Of a stretch of DNA of 28,113 bases, positions 18,566 to 28,113 are shown piece after piece. The stretch's first letter is position 1; every line of letters starts with the position of its first letter. Both the position numbers and the translations under genes were made by a program. The stretch comes from Candolleomyces eurysporus. Taxonomy: Eukaryota; Basidiomycota; Agaricomycetes; Agaricales; Psathyrellaceae. A model generated the notes under the pieces. The model searched no databases and had not been told where the DNA came from. It saw only the letters and a list, made by a program, of their open reading frames with translations. The stretch is taken from NCBI GenBank assembly GCA_027579435.1, contig JANBPK010001135.1:1-28113 (forward strand), in the 5' to 3' direction.

Positions 18566-20684
18566 ATGACCACCCAAGCTGACCTCCTGACCATCCCAGA
18601 TATCGCTGGCGACTTTGGCAGTGACTCCAGTTATGGAGTGACGCACGATGAGCAAGCGAGCAATTTCGGGCTCATGCCAGGTCCTCCTCTCCGCAGAGAA
18701 CTCTCGGACACTGTGCCGTTAGGCCAGTTCAAAGGGACATTCTTTCCCGATCGTGCATCCTCAGCGGAAAAATCCCTCAAGGNAAAACCGCAAAATCGTC
18801 ACAAATATCCTTAGATATCTCGACAATCAGGATGATCTCCTCACCGTCTTGAGAGTCTGCAGGAAGTGGTCCGAATGGGGAGCGGAGTTCTTGTGGTACA
18901 GGCCGAAGTTGTCTCGCCACGGATCGGTGCAGGGGATGGTTCGCACATTGGAAAGCCCCAACCCAACTCTCGCCTACCACAAGCTCATTCGACGACTCAA
19001 TTTCGTCGCCCCTGCACCGTGGATTGGGGACTCGACGCTCACCGCCCTATCCCAATGTGATCTTCTAGAACGGTTAACCCTGCATGGGTCCAAGCGGCTA
19101 TCTGCTCCTGCATTGGAGGCTACCCTCACATCTTGGCCAAACCTAATCTCCATCGACCTCACCAACGTAGCCGAAGTCACTAATGAGGCCATCATTTTGC
19201 TTGCTGCCGTTTCCAACAAACTACAGGGGGTCAACCTCAACGGGTGCAAAATCCCAGGAGACCCTGCCCTTATCGCTTTGGCCAAGAATTGCCCAAGTTT
19301 ATGTCGACTTCGGATGGGCGCATCCGACCTGGTCACAGACACTGGCGTATCCGCCATTGTGAAAGGGTGTCCACGGTTGTTGGAATTGGATCTTCATCGC
19401 TGCCAGAACATCACCAATATTGCCGTACGTGAAGTGTGGACGCACGCTCACAACATGCGACAGTTGGACCTCGCGTTCTGTGGCAGCCTCACGGACCTCG
19501 CCTTTCCCTTCACCATCAGGGTTGTTGAAGCTGGCGATGCCCCTCGAGACCAGGAGAGGGACAACGCCGGCCTTCCGGGCCAAGGAGAGCACGATGCAGC
19601 AAAAGGTCAGGAAGTCGCTGACGTGGAGGGTCGCCCAGTGGAAACAGATCGCCCAGAAGTCGTGCCAGAAGTCCGAGAAACGGCGAGTATTGTAAGCCTT
19701 CAGTATATTGGGATTTATTTCGCTTCTCACTCATCAGTCAGGACCCTCAAGAGCACGTATCTTCACTTCCTGGCTTGTCGACAATTGACCTCTGCCCTCT
19801 AACTGTCCATCAGGCATTGGAGTCGCTGCGGATTCTCGACCTCTCGTCTTGTATTCAAATCACGGATAACGCCATCGAGGGAATCACCTCGTGCGCGCCC
19901 CGACTACGAAATCTCGTTTTGAGCAAATGTGCACTGCTGACCGACCGTTCGGTCGAAGCCATCTGCAAGCTCGGTCGTGCATTGCACTATCTGAATCTAG
20001 CTCATGTTGACCAAATCACCGACCACGCTGTCATAAAGCTTGCTCAGAGCTGCACGAGGCTCAAATATGTTGACTTCACATGTCAGTGTTCCCTTGCACA
20101 CTCCACTTGCATGCATCATTGACGCAATACTTTGTCCACAGCTTGTGACGAGTTGACAGACAAGTCCGTCTTGGAGCTTAGCAAACTCCCCAGGCTGCGT
20201 CGTATTGGCCTCGTGAGGGTGTCAAAGATCACGGACACTGCTATATACGCTCTCGCGGTACGAGTAGCCTCAACCCTGGAGAGGGCTCATCTGTCTTTTT
20301 GCACAAAAATAACCCTCAAGGCCATTTATTTGCTATTGAAGAGGGCGCCGAAATTATCCCATCTCAGCCTAACGGGAATTCCCGTTTTCATGGTCCCCGA
20401 GCTTCAGAGATTCCGCAGGGAGACTCCAAAAGTAAGTCTCCTTCGACTACCTGCCTTCTCCGTCTTCTTATGCCGCTATTTGGTTGCAGGAGTTCAATGA
20501 ATACCAGCGTTCAATCTTCTGCGTGTACTCGGGACGGGGGATCCAGCAACTCCGAGAGCAGCTGGGTGCTACCTTAGCTGAAGCCTTCGACGAACAGAAG
20601 CTTTTGAATACTATCGGAGACGCTCCGCCGGCGCTAGGGGACGTTGAAAGTGACTCTGATTCCGATTATGGGGGTGCTTCGTGA
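18566..20684 (+). CDS. Grr1-like F-box/LRR protein C (SCF substrate receptor)
   Basis: Four exons: 18566-19691, 19742-20081, 20142-20431 and 20490-20684, with introns of 50, 60 and 58 bp. Exon 1 has a single surplus base, the N at 18783, which breaks the frame between EKSLK and NRKIV. B shows the same sequence without it (CTCAAGGAAAACCG), so it is almost certainly a base-calling artefact; without it the protein is 649 residues. It has the F-box-like domain (NRKIVTNILRYLDNQDDLLT, VLRVCRKWSEWGAEFLWYRP) and then the LRR array, e.g. LSAPALEATLTSWPNLISID and CIQITDNAIEGITSC, and the acidic C-terminal tail (GDVESDSDSDYGG). Compared with B its middle insert is more acidic and diverged (about 19530-19690). 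Role inferred as for B. Confidence 0.85.
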
Positions 20685-21003
20685 TAAATAGAGACGGACC
20701 AACTGATTCTACCCGCTCCGATTCACTATTTTTAAAGGATATTAACGTCGCATCCTTACCAACTTCAACGGCTAGTTCATTGTACAGAAGCTGAAGATGT
20801 AATCATTAACCGAACCGGACAGACGCATCTCTACGTTCAATCAATCCGATAAACTCATGCCCCGAGGCTAATTACCCCTCCATTCATACAGTCACACTTC
20901 CCTGTCGCAGTCCCGATCCCATCCCTTGTAGAAATAACCCTCTATGCTGACTATCGTATCCTGACATGTATCCGGTCTACAATCTATACACGAAGTGCTC
21001 CAT
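20685..21003. other. Short convergent intergenic region
   Basis: Shared 3' flank of LRR gene C and the minus-strand F-box gene. Nothing else recognised. A minus-strand frame with five cysteines (20892-21083) overlaps the last F-box exon in another frame and is not called. Confidence 0.5.
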
Positions 21004-22999
21004 TCACCAATGAGCCCACAACCAGGGCGAGTATCGAAGTTCAACACCGGGGCCAGCCTGGTCGTTGTACGTCCATTGATCACGGTGGTGTCCTATAATT
21101 CGCTTCCAAATTTCCTCGTCCGATTCATCTAACGATATTTATGAGCAAAAACAGAAAGAGCTTGACGGCGTCACATCGGCACCTACTTTCGAATACATGA
21201 CTCCATCTCAAGCTCGCGATTCCGTGGTAGAGGTAGGACCAGCGATACTTCATGGAACGCACGTCGTCCAAGAGGAATGGTTTCCATCTTTGATAGAGTT
21301 CCTGGGCTCTTTCTCGAAGGCGGAACTGAACTTCCTTTGGTTGAGGCACAGTGGTCTGTTCACTAAGACGGCACAAGAGGTACGGAATCCCCGTTCGCTG
21401 TGGGTACGAATGCTGTCAGTAAGAGATACGATAAGATAACTGAGAACCATGTACCGTCAAAGTCTGGGAGTCCCCTCGAGTCAAAACGATCTCCTCTAGT
21501 TGTCTAAGATGGCCGTCATCTATCGCGTTCAAAAGCCCCTTCGCTTTCGAAGCTAGGTCGCAGATGACTCTCCGGTTTGCTCCTTCTGGGAATATTATTC
21601 CGTTATCTGGGGCATCCTCTAGCGACGAGAGGTGTGAATGCAGCCTCGCATCATCTTCGTAAACGAAGTATATCTCGTCGAGATGATGGCATCCGGCTCC
21701 ACCATGGTGTGCTTCGCCAGTATCCGGAAGAGATAACGCTGTGGTTCTCGACTTGATAACACGTGTAAGTGCTTCGCAGTCGATGACATTCTCGACGTCT
21801 CCCATCTTGCGACTGCGAACGATGAGGTTCTGGAGGTTGGGAAGGGCTGGTGTGGAGGATTTGGTGTCTAGGATGAGCATGCAGAGTGCGTCTTTGCTGA
21901 CATTGGTGATATCCAGGCGTTCCAGCTTCGGGCAAAGAGAGAGGATGCCCGCAAAGACGCTGGTATACTCCCCGCAATGGCCATCCAAGGCGAGTCGTCG
22001 TAAATCACATCCGGATCTGCCAATTAGGTTTAATACTTTCTCGTAGACTGGATCAGCGGGATTGAACGATCCTCGTATCTCTAGGTCTGACAAGGAGGGG
22101 AGCGTCAACAAATCAACGTGGTCCAACAGGGCTGCTGCACTGGGGGTTCCTACTTGAAAGCGGAAAGCTTCAAGCTTGGGCAGGACCAGCGGCGCTTCAG
22201 GGAGCGGCGGCGTCTGATTCACCTTGTAGACCAGTCTCTGCATTTCTCGGGGCTGAATCTCCGCCAGGGCGTTGTAGCAGCTGCCACTGTGAGAGTCCTC
22301 AGCGAAGACCTCGAGCTGGGACCAGGGGAGCTCGATCTGGAAGGCTGACTGGCTCTCGAGGAAGTACCGGGTGTGTACGATCGCTTCACGCAGTTTGGGG
22401 GCATCCGAAAAGCAATCGAGTCGGTAGTACTCTTTCCCACCGGGCGGCGCGCTCGACCATGCACCGTGAAACTCTAGGCGATTGAGGAGAGGTACCTTTC
22501 CACGTAACATGGAAAGCTCTTCCAAAGCCTGCATGGGAACCCTGAGGTAGACCTTCTCCCAGCGATTACACCCCTCTGCCAACACTCGAATGATCTCTTT
22601 GACAGCGCCTTCATCCTTCCTCCAGCCGCTATTGTCGACTTCAAAGTGGATGGACAATGGCATTTCTCCCGACCGAGAGATGTAAAGGCGAAGTGATTCC
22701 CTGATTTTGTCGACGTTGAGGTGATTGCCTCTAGCGAGGCTGACCTCCGGGAGCTTTGTCCAGAGGCTGCAGTGACTCGCTGCTCTCGCCCGCCACAAGC
22801 GACTGACGCTGCAGAGCACCATGAGGCATCTCTGCCTCGACCTCGACTGCTCGTGTGACATGGAAAAAGCGAATATCTGCTGCCATATCTCCGCGGGTGT
22901 GGCGTCTAAGCTGGATGCTGAGCGACCGTTTTGGCTTCGGGAATGCATCTTGGAGGTGCTTGGGGGCGTATTAGCATGAAGGCTAGCAAATTTCGACAT
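21004..22999 (-). CDS. F-box-like domain protein (unrelated to the Grr1-like family)
   Basis: A long first exon (22999-21455, 515 codons) holds an F-box-like domain at about residues 30-85 (LDATPAEIWQQIFAFSM, LCSVSRLWRARAASHCSLW). A weakly repetitive LRR-like region follows (LPSLSDLEIRGSF, LCPKLERLDITNVS). This layout is typical of the large Agaricomycete F-box families. The single-exon frame would end at 21416, but the ending there is poor. A 57-bp intron (21454-21398; GTACAT donor, CTGAC branch-like site, CCCACAG acceptor) leads into exon 2 (RTGIPYLLCRLSEQ...ELYQRWKPFLLDDVRSMKYR). A 58-bp intron (21186-21129) leads to exon 3 (ESDEEIWKRIIGHHRDQWTY...SPWLWAHW, stop at 21004-21006). Total 626 residues with all phases agreeing. 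The terminal exons are inferred by eye. Substrate unknown. Confidence 0.75.
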
Positions 23000-23598
23000 A
23001 GCGCACGCACTGCTCGCTGACCGAATGAGGCTTCAGGGATAAGGTTCTAGTGAAGCGTGGTTAGCTTTATATGTCCGCACCATTATGCGATATCGATAAG
23101 ATGTGTGGTAATGAAATTGGTGAAACATGAAGCGAAGTTCTCGGGCCTCATGGGAGCTCCATTACTCAGGTCCCCAATCATAGCAAAGCACCTCGGAAGA
23201 AGAGATGGTAGGTATTCGGGGCAGCGATTCGATGCGAAATCAACGAAGATAGTGGTAAATCCGGAGAGACCCGATATATTCCTTGCTTTAGATAAAGAGC
23301 ACGAAAAGCCCCTTGGGGTTGCCCCGTGCCCACGTGCCAAGTTCCTCCTATTTCGTTAACCAAACCGCCGAGTACCTTTGTCACGGAGGCTAACTTTAGT
23401 TGAGTCTGGCGTGATACCCATAAGCGCCCACGACTCCATGAAGTAACTCGAATTGTGATCTGACGTCACCCCCGTTGCGTTGCTCACGGAACATTGGACA
23501 TAAGGACAAACAACCGTCGCTCTCTGACTGCCTCTCTCTTCTGATCAGAACAGACATAACTCGATTTCGACTAGCTTTGATCCTACACATACGAAGAA
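23000..23598. other. Divergent promoter region (F-box gene / DJ-1 gene)
   Basis: About 600 bp between two divergent start codons. It holds a CACGTG hexamer at about 23331, a possible bHLH or Pho4-type site. Frames of up to 100 codons occur on both strands but overlap each other and lack motifs. I call no gene. Confidence 0.45.
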
Positions 23599-24490
23599 AT
23601 GCCGTCAGCTCTAGTTTTACTGGCAGATGGGACAGAGGAAATGGAATTGTACGAGTCTCCACCTCAGCTGATCTATCTCAGGCTGAAGGCACGCGCCTGG
23701 CTTTCTTCATTTTCATAGTACTATAGCATATGACACCCTTGTCAGGGCAGGCGTAAAGACCCTCTCTGCATACGTGCCAACAATTTCCTTCGGAACCAGG
23801 ACCGTTAGCCCTCCTGTGGCGAAGGGTTCTCGGGGAATCAATATTATGCCCGACTCTTATCTTGAAGCCTCAGTCTGCGGACCGGTGGGTTGGCACAGCA
23901 CAAGCCCATTCTTATCGTTCCAAACCAGTCAACCTCTGTAGGATCAGCACGATCTGCTCGTGATCCCAGGAGGAGCTATCGGGGCAGCAACGATATCGAC
24001 GAACCCTGTGGTCCAGCAACTCATTCGAGATTACATCAAGAGCGGGAAATATGTAGGTATGATCTGCGCAGGTGATTGAGTTATCTCCCTCGAATGCGAA
24101 GTAAACCTTACTTGCAAATCTCAGGGAGTCTTGCTGCGAAGACCTCTAATTTGCCTCGCCAATCTTTGACATCGCACCCCAGCGTCAGAGCTGAGCTTGA
24201 ACCGGGTACGTATCGATCCTGTCGCATAATTTAAGTTAGCCTTTCCTTAACGAATCGCCCCTCACAGATTTCGAATACTCCGAAGAGCCAGTCGTTGTAT
24301 CGGGAAATCTTGTCACGAGGTAACGTTCTCTGCCTCGTTCCTTGCATGGGGTTTAATAGCTCCTCCCGTCAGCCGTGGGCCTGGAACTGCATTCCCATTT
24401 GCTCTTACGCTCGTGGAGTTGTTGTGCGGGAAAGAGAAGCGCGAGGAGGTGGCCACGCCCATGATCTTCCCAGCCGGAACCCCTTGGTAA
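23599..24490 (+). CDS. DJ-1/PARK7-family protein
   Basis: Six exons: 23599-23648, 23719-23884, 23942-24071, 24125-24205, 24268-24319 and 24373-24490 (introns 70, 57, 53, 62 and 53 bp), 198 residues, close to the family's usual size. The N-terminus ALVLLADGTEEMEF carries the acidic residue (Glu16) that in DJ-1 pairs with the reactive cysteine. VIPGGAIGAA and the nucleophile-elbow motif GMICAGS place that cysteine at residue 114. Then come LTSHPSV, VVVSGNLVTSRGPGTAF and FALTLVELLCG, all standard for eukaryotic DJ-1 proteins. Known roles proposed for the family are oxidative-stress protection and glyoxalase/deglycase-type activity; the exact activity here is inferred. Very short exons explain why no long open frame covers the gene. 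It is tail-to-tail with the Spt5 gene, with stop codons about 120 bp apart. Confidence 0.9.
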
Positions 24491-24613
24491 TTCAATCGTC
24501 TGCACGGAGAAGACTAAATTAGGGAGATATATAGTATTACAACAATATAAGCAGGAAGTGCATCGTTACATGACAAGGAATTAAAATGAAGACCCGAAAG
24601 TGAGGGGCATTTT

Positions 24614-27600
24614 CTACTGGTCGTCGTATAGGCAAACCAGTACCTCTCGGGAAACCGAGAAGACACGCGCAGGGTTGGCCTTTGATGAAATAGTGCACAT
24701 GTCATCATCCACCTCCCGAACAACCATCGTGCTACCCTTGTTTTCCCCGGCGGCGACCAGAACTTCTTCATCAATCGCAGTAGGGTGAACAGGTTCAATG
24801 TAGCGCGCGACAATACTGCGCCGTTCCCCATCTTCGAAAAGGACTGTCGCTGTTTGCTCGTAACCTTGCGGCGCCTTAGTACCAGCGGTGATACGCCCTC
24901 TCTTCCCTTCGTGTTCTCCTCCCAAGTAATTTGCCTGTTTCGTCCCATGCAATTGGATCTTGATGTGATAGTGGTGAGGCATGACAGCGGGGTCAAACAA
25001 CCAATCCTTGTCCAGGGCTAGAAGATGAATCTGCGGTCAGTTATTGAAGGAAAGTCAAAACTGTGAGAACGCACTATCAGGTCTCGATCCCTGCATTGAC
25101 CAGGAACCTCCGGTGGCCGCAGGGGTAGTAGCGGATGCAGCATAGGAGGAACCACCAAACACCCCAGCAGGGGTGTGTGCAGGTCCAGGAGTAGGCGCGG
25201 AGTCAAAGGCAGGAGTTTGACCGACACCAAATCCAGGTGTGGCAGCCGCAGCAGGCGTAGGTGCACTCTGATCGTCGAGATTATCAGTGACGGACGAGGG
25301 GGGAAATGAGAAAACACGCACCCAGCTGCCACCACCCCAACCATCGCTATCGTTGCTGTCAGCGCCCCAGGCAGCTCGACCAGGTGTTGCGCCACCCCAG
25401 TTGGACCGCCCTGGCGTCGCTCCACCCCAGCCACTAGCATTTCCACCAGCGTTTGCACCAGTCGCGTAGGGATTGGGTGTGCGAGAGCTTGCATTCCAGG
25501 CAGGCGTCTTACCACCATCGGCATATGGATTTGGAGTTCTTGAGGATGCGTTCCAAGCAGGAGTCTTTCCACCATCCATATAAGGGTTGGGTGTCCGCGA
25601 AGAAGCATTCCATGCCGGTGTGCGACCATCCCCTGCAGCGTATGGGTTCGGGGTTTTTGAGCCGGCTCCGAAAGGCGTTCGACTGCCGCTTGGTGGACCC
25701 ATAGAACCAAAACCTCCTGGCGGAGCGCCCCATGCTGGACGAGAATCAAGACTCTCTAGTTTACCATCGGCTCTGCAGAAATTCTGATTGAAAAACTACA
25801 AATGAGACTGAAATAAGCAGGACTTACGACAACTTTCTAATTTTCTCCTTGTCGATGCTGATGACCTTGTTTCCAGTGAGCAGTTCCACTCGAGCGATGT
25901 TCCCGTTGGTGTCTTTGATTCTGCCCACGTAGCCTTTGTGAGGCCCTTTGATAACGGTGACTTGCAATCCGATGTGCCGGTCTCTGGGACCTCTACCCAT
26001 CGCCCCCGAGCCTACCATACCTCCGTTGGGCTGGGCCAAGGCTGGATTCATTTTCGAGAGGTCGGCAGCCGGGGTCTTGAAGACATTGCCCTTTGGTGCC
26101 ACAGAAACCAAGGATCGCACTCGGGTGACAAAAACGCCCCCATTTTCAGCGATGTCCCTATTATGAAGGAATGCGAAGAAGGATTGATGAGTGTGCAAGA
26201 CGCTCCCTCTTCGGCCCTGTAGTTACAATATCAGAGCGAGCCATCGCGAGATAGGAGGTAGGAAGGTTACCTCGCCATCAAACTCCTTCATGTTGTCGCT
26301 AATACGAATCTCATGTCCGTCGTGGTCGTTAGCAATTGCTCGATTTGAATCACGGCGCATCGAAATCTGGTGAGGTTGCACCAGACGGACCTGTCCATTT
26401 TGGTCCAATACACGGAAGGAATCGCGCTCTGTCTTGAAGATGACACCGACGGTCTGTGCGCTGTATGAATGTCAGACTACGCCAAACTGCATTTGCGATA
26501 CAACCACTCACTCCAGTTGAACCAGGTCGTGCAATTCGTAATTTCCGACAGTATTAGTACTGGAGCCAACTTCAGCAGCTTCTCGCAAGTCTTTGGAGAA
26601 GACAGAAACCTTTGATACCGATTAGTCACCAGCGATCGGCTCATAAAAAGAACGCACCTCCTGCATGGACATATCCGAGAGGAACGTGACAACATTGTCC
26701 GTCACCGAGATGACCAAACCTGTTTCGTCAATATTCCGCCCTTGCATAACTTTGACGTGGTCTCCTGGTTTGAACTTCTTCCTAACGCTACGCGCAGGAA
26801 TCTCGACCTTCTGCCCCTCAATATCCAGACCCACTGCTGTGATGGTCACGACGTCACCGTTAATCTCCTCCACAACACCCTGAACACCGGACTGCTCGCC
26901 CTCGAACACTTCAATATGATCACCAGGTTGCAGAACAGTGACAGCTGCCTTCTTAGATGCCTCTGCAATCACCGAAAGATCCACTACGGCGTCGGTATCT
27001 GAGCCATCCTTCTTCCTCATGAACTGGGTAATTTCGTCCAGTGTTGGGTTGACATCGTCGAGGATCAAAGCGCTGACTTTGAAATCCTTCTCGATGAAAC
27101 CGTCATGATACGTGTCGTTTTGGAAGATGTATATGTTGCCGCGCTTGTGGTGAACGCTCTTCCTACCCCAGACCTTTGTGATTTCCTCATAGTTGAATAG
27201 CCTCTGAGGAGGCCGAGGGGCTCCAGCGCTGATAGGTTGCTTTTTGCGTTTCTTCGCCACGTCCTGAGCATTTTCATCACGAGGAGTGAGGTCGATACGA
27301 GGGATGAAGCGAAGACCGACGTCCTCTCCGTTTTCGGTCACGTCCATGACTTGGGCCAGGTCGCCAGAGTATTTTCCTCGCCGAATTCGGACCCATGAGC
27401 CAGTCTGCACGGTCTGTTCTTGCTTCTTGATAGTCAAGAGACTGGCCATTTCTTCGATGGGAACGAGTGTGATACCACGGCTGATGTATACGCCAACCAG
27501 CCCTTGAACCGCCTGTTGGACTTGCTTGGAGCTTCTGGCCTCGACATAAATCATTCCAGGTAACGAGTCACGTTGGAAGGCAGATAAGATGCCCAGCGGG

Positions 27601-28113
27601 TGAGCGGTGTATTCCAAATCGATGGACTTGCGCATGAGACTGAAGATAATGTCCCGTTCTCTCCCAGCCTGGATGAGAAAAGCATGAGTATTACGACTTG
27701 GCCGCCAGGACGTTCGGGAGTCACTTACTTTAACCCGAACCTGCCACAAGCTCGGGTCGTGCACAGAGGGCATGAGCAATCGCTGCGGGACATCGTTCAA
27801 GTCGCCCGTGTAACGCAACGCAGCACGCCCGCCGTAACGTTTGCTGAGGTCCTTGGCAATTTGCTCAGGGCTCTTGTCTTCCTCGTCGAACTGGCGACGA
27901 TTATCCAGTAAAGCATGATGCCTGCGGCTCATATCCTCCGCCGCGTCGTCATCGTCAAACGTGTCAATGAACGCTAAGCCGAGCTGTCAGTACCGGGTCG
28001 TGTTGCAACAGTCTGAGCCATCTCACCACCAGCATCTTCATCTTCGTCTTCGTCCTCTTCATCTTCGTCGCTGACCTCGGCTTCTACATCGAGGAAACGA
28101 CTGACGGCGGATC
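24614..28113 (-). CDS. SPT5: Transcription elongation factor Spt5 (5' end outside window)
   Basis: Nine exons on the minus strand: 28113-28027 (partial), 27973-27729, 27668-26658, 26609-26512, 26460-26271, 26216-25828, 25772-25322, 25267-25075 and 25017-24614. They give 1021 residues, with phases consistent throughout. The visible start is the end of the acidic N-terminal region (RFLDVEAEVSDEDEE). Next is the NGN domain (LWQVRVK, GRERDIIFSLMRKSIDLEYT, GMIYVEARS), which pairs with Spt4. KOW domains follow (GSWVRIRRGKYSGDLAQV, PGDHIEVFEGEQSGVQGVV, PGDHVKVMQGRNIDETGLV, LQVTVIKGPHKGYVGRIKD). A C-terminal repeat region is rich in TPAWN and TPNPY, and a final KOW-like domain (HHYHIKIQLHGTK, GRITAGTKAP) closes the protein. 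It is a nuclear elongation factor bound to RNA polymerase II. The last exon is reached through a GTGCGT donor at 25074. Confidence 0.93.
25471..25650 (-). repeat. Spt5 C-terminal repeats (about 57-nt units)
   Basis: Three near-identical 19-residue units, each (D/G)G(K/R)TPAWNASSRTPNPY plus a short spacer, within the exon 25772-25322. TPAWN is the core of the fission-yeast Spt5 CTD nonapeptide; the Thr is the known Cdk9 target there. Confidence 0.85.

Noticed and set aside
20892..21083. Minus-strand frame with five cysteines, resembling a small secreted protein
   Set aside because: No signal peptide, and it overlaps the last exon of the F-box gene in a different frame.
21197..21439. 80-codon plus-strand frame that looks protein-like
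   Set aside because: It is antisense to exon 2 and the first intron of the F-box gene, where the minus-strand reading joins across consistent splice sites to a better protein end.
1..28113. STE3-type pheromone receptor, homeodomain mating genes, tRNA or rRNA genes, CRISPR arrays, complete transposons
   Set aside because: I looked for seven-helix, homeodomain, transposase and reverse-transcriptase motifs and for tRNA-like B boxes on both strands and found none. The pheromone-like genes therefore cannot be assigned to a mating-type locus from this window alone.

Overview
The window looks like a draft assembly from a filamentous basidiomycete, most likely an Agaricomycete. Genes are broken by many short introns (about 48-100 bp) with GT...AG ends. 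The content also fits: CaaX pheromone-like precursors beginning MDSF, a family of Grr1-type F-box/LRR proteins, a Mug135-like protein and a secreted ricin-B-type lectin. Several N bases and single-base frame breaks mean some frame problems may be sequence errors rather than biology.

Layout. 1-265: start of an unidentified minus-strand gene running off the left edge. About 600-7170: a head-to-tail segmental duplication. Each copy carries a minus-strand gene for a 77-residue CaaX-ending, pheromone-precursor-like protein (1309-1542 and 5258-5491) and a plus-strand relic of another gene. The second copy is interrupted by unrelated DNA (about 3500-4440) and by a decayed piece of a lectin gene (4535-4712). 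7180-8780: gene-poor, with at most one doubtful small spliced gene. 8901-10186: secreted protein with a thaumatin-like N-terminal half and a ricin-B/CBM13 C-terminal half, frame-broken in the linker. 10829-11941: unidentified minus-strand gene, model uncertain. 13017-13780: Mug135-like minus-strand gene. 13835-20684: three Grr1-like LRR paralogues in tandem, the first truncated and without an F-box. 21004-22999: an unrelated F-box-like protein on the minus strand. 23599-24490: DJ-1/PARK7 homologue. 24614-28113: transcription elongation factor Spt5, minus strand, with its 5' end outside the window.

Function. The right end is conserved housekeeping (Spt5, DJ-1). The middle is a lineage-specific F-box expansion, presumably substrate receptors of SCF ubiquitin ligases. 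The left end is the most unusual part. Each pheromone-like precursor consists of three repeats ending in GSGGYC followed by a CaaX-like triplet, so one precursor could give up to three lipopeptides, as known for rhodotorucine precursors of red yeasts. The two copies differ mainly at synonymous sites while neighbouring sequence decays, which argues that they are used. No STE3-type receptor gene is visible here.

Exon borders were inferred by eye from splice signals, reading-frame continuity and comparison between paralogues. No database search was possible, so family names rest on motif recognition.
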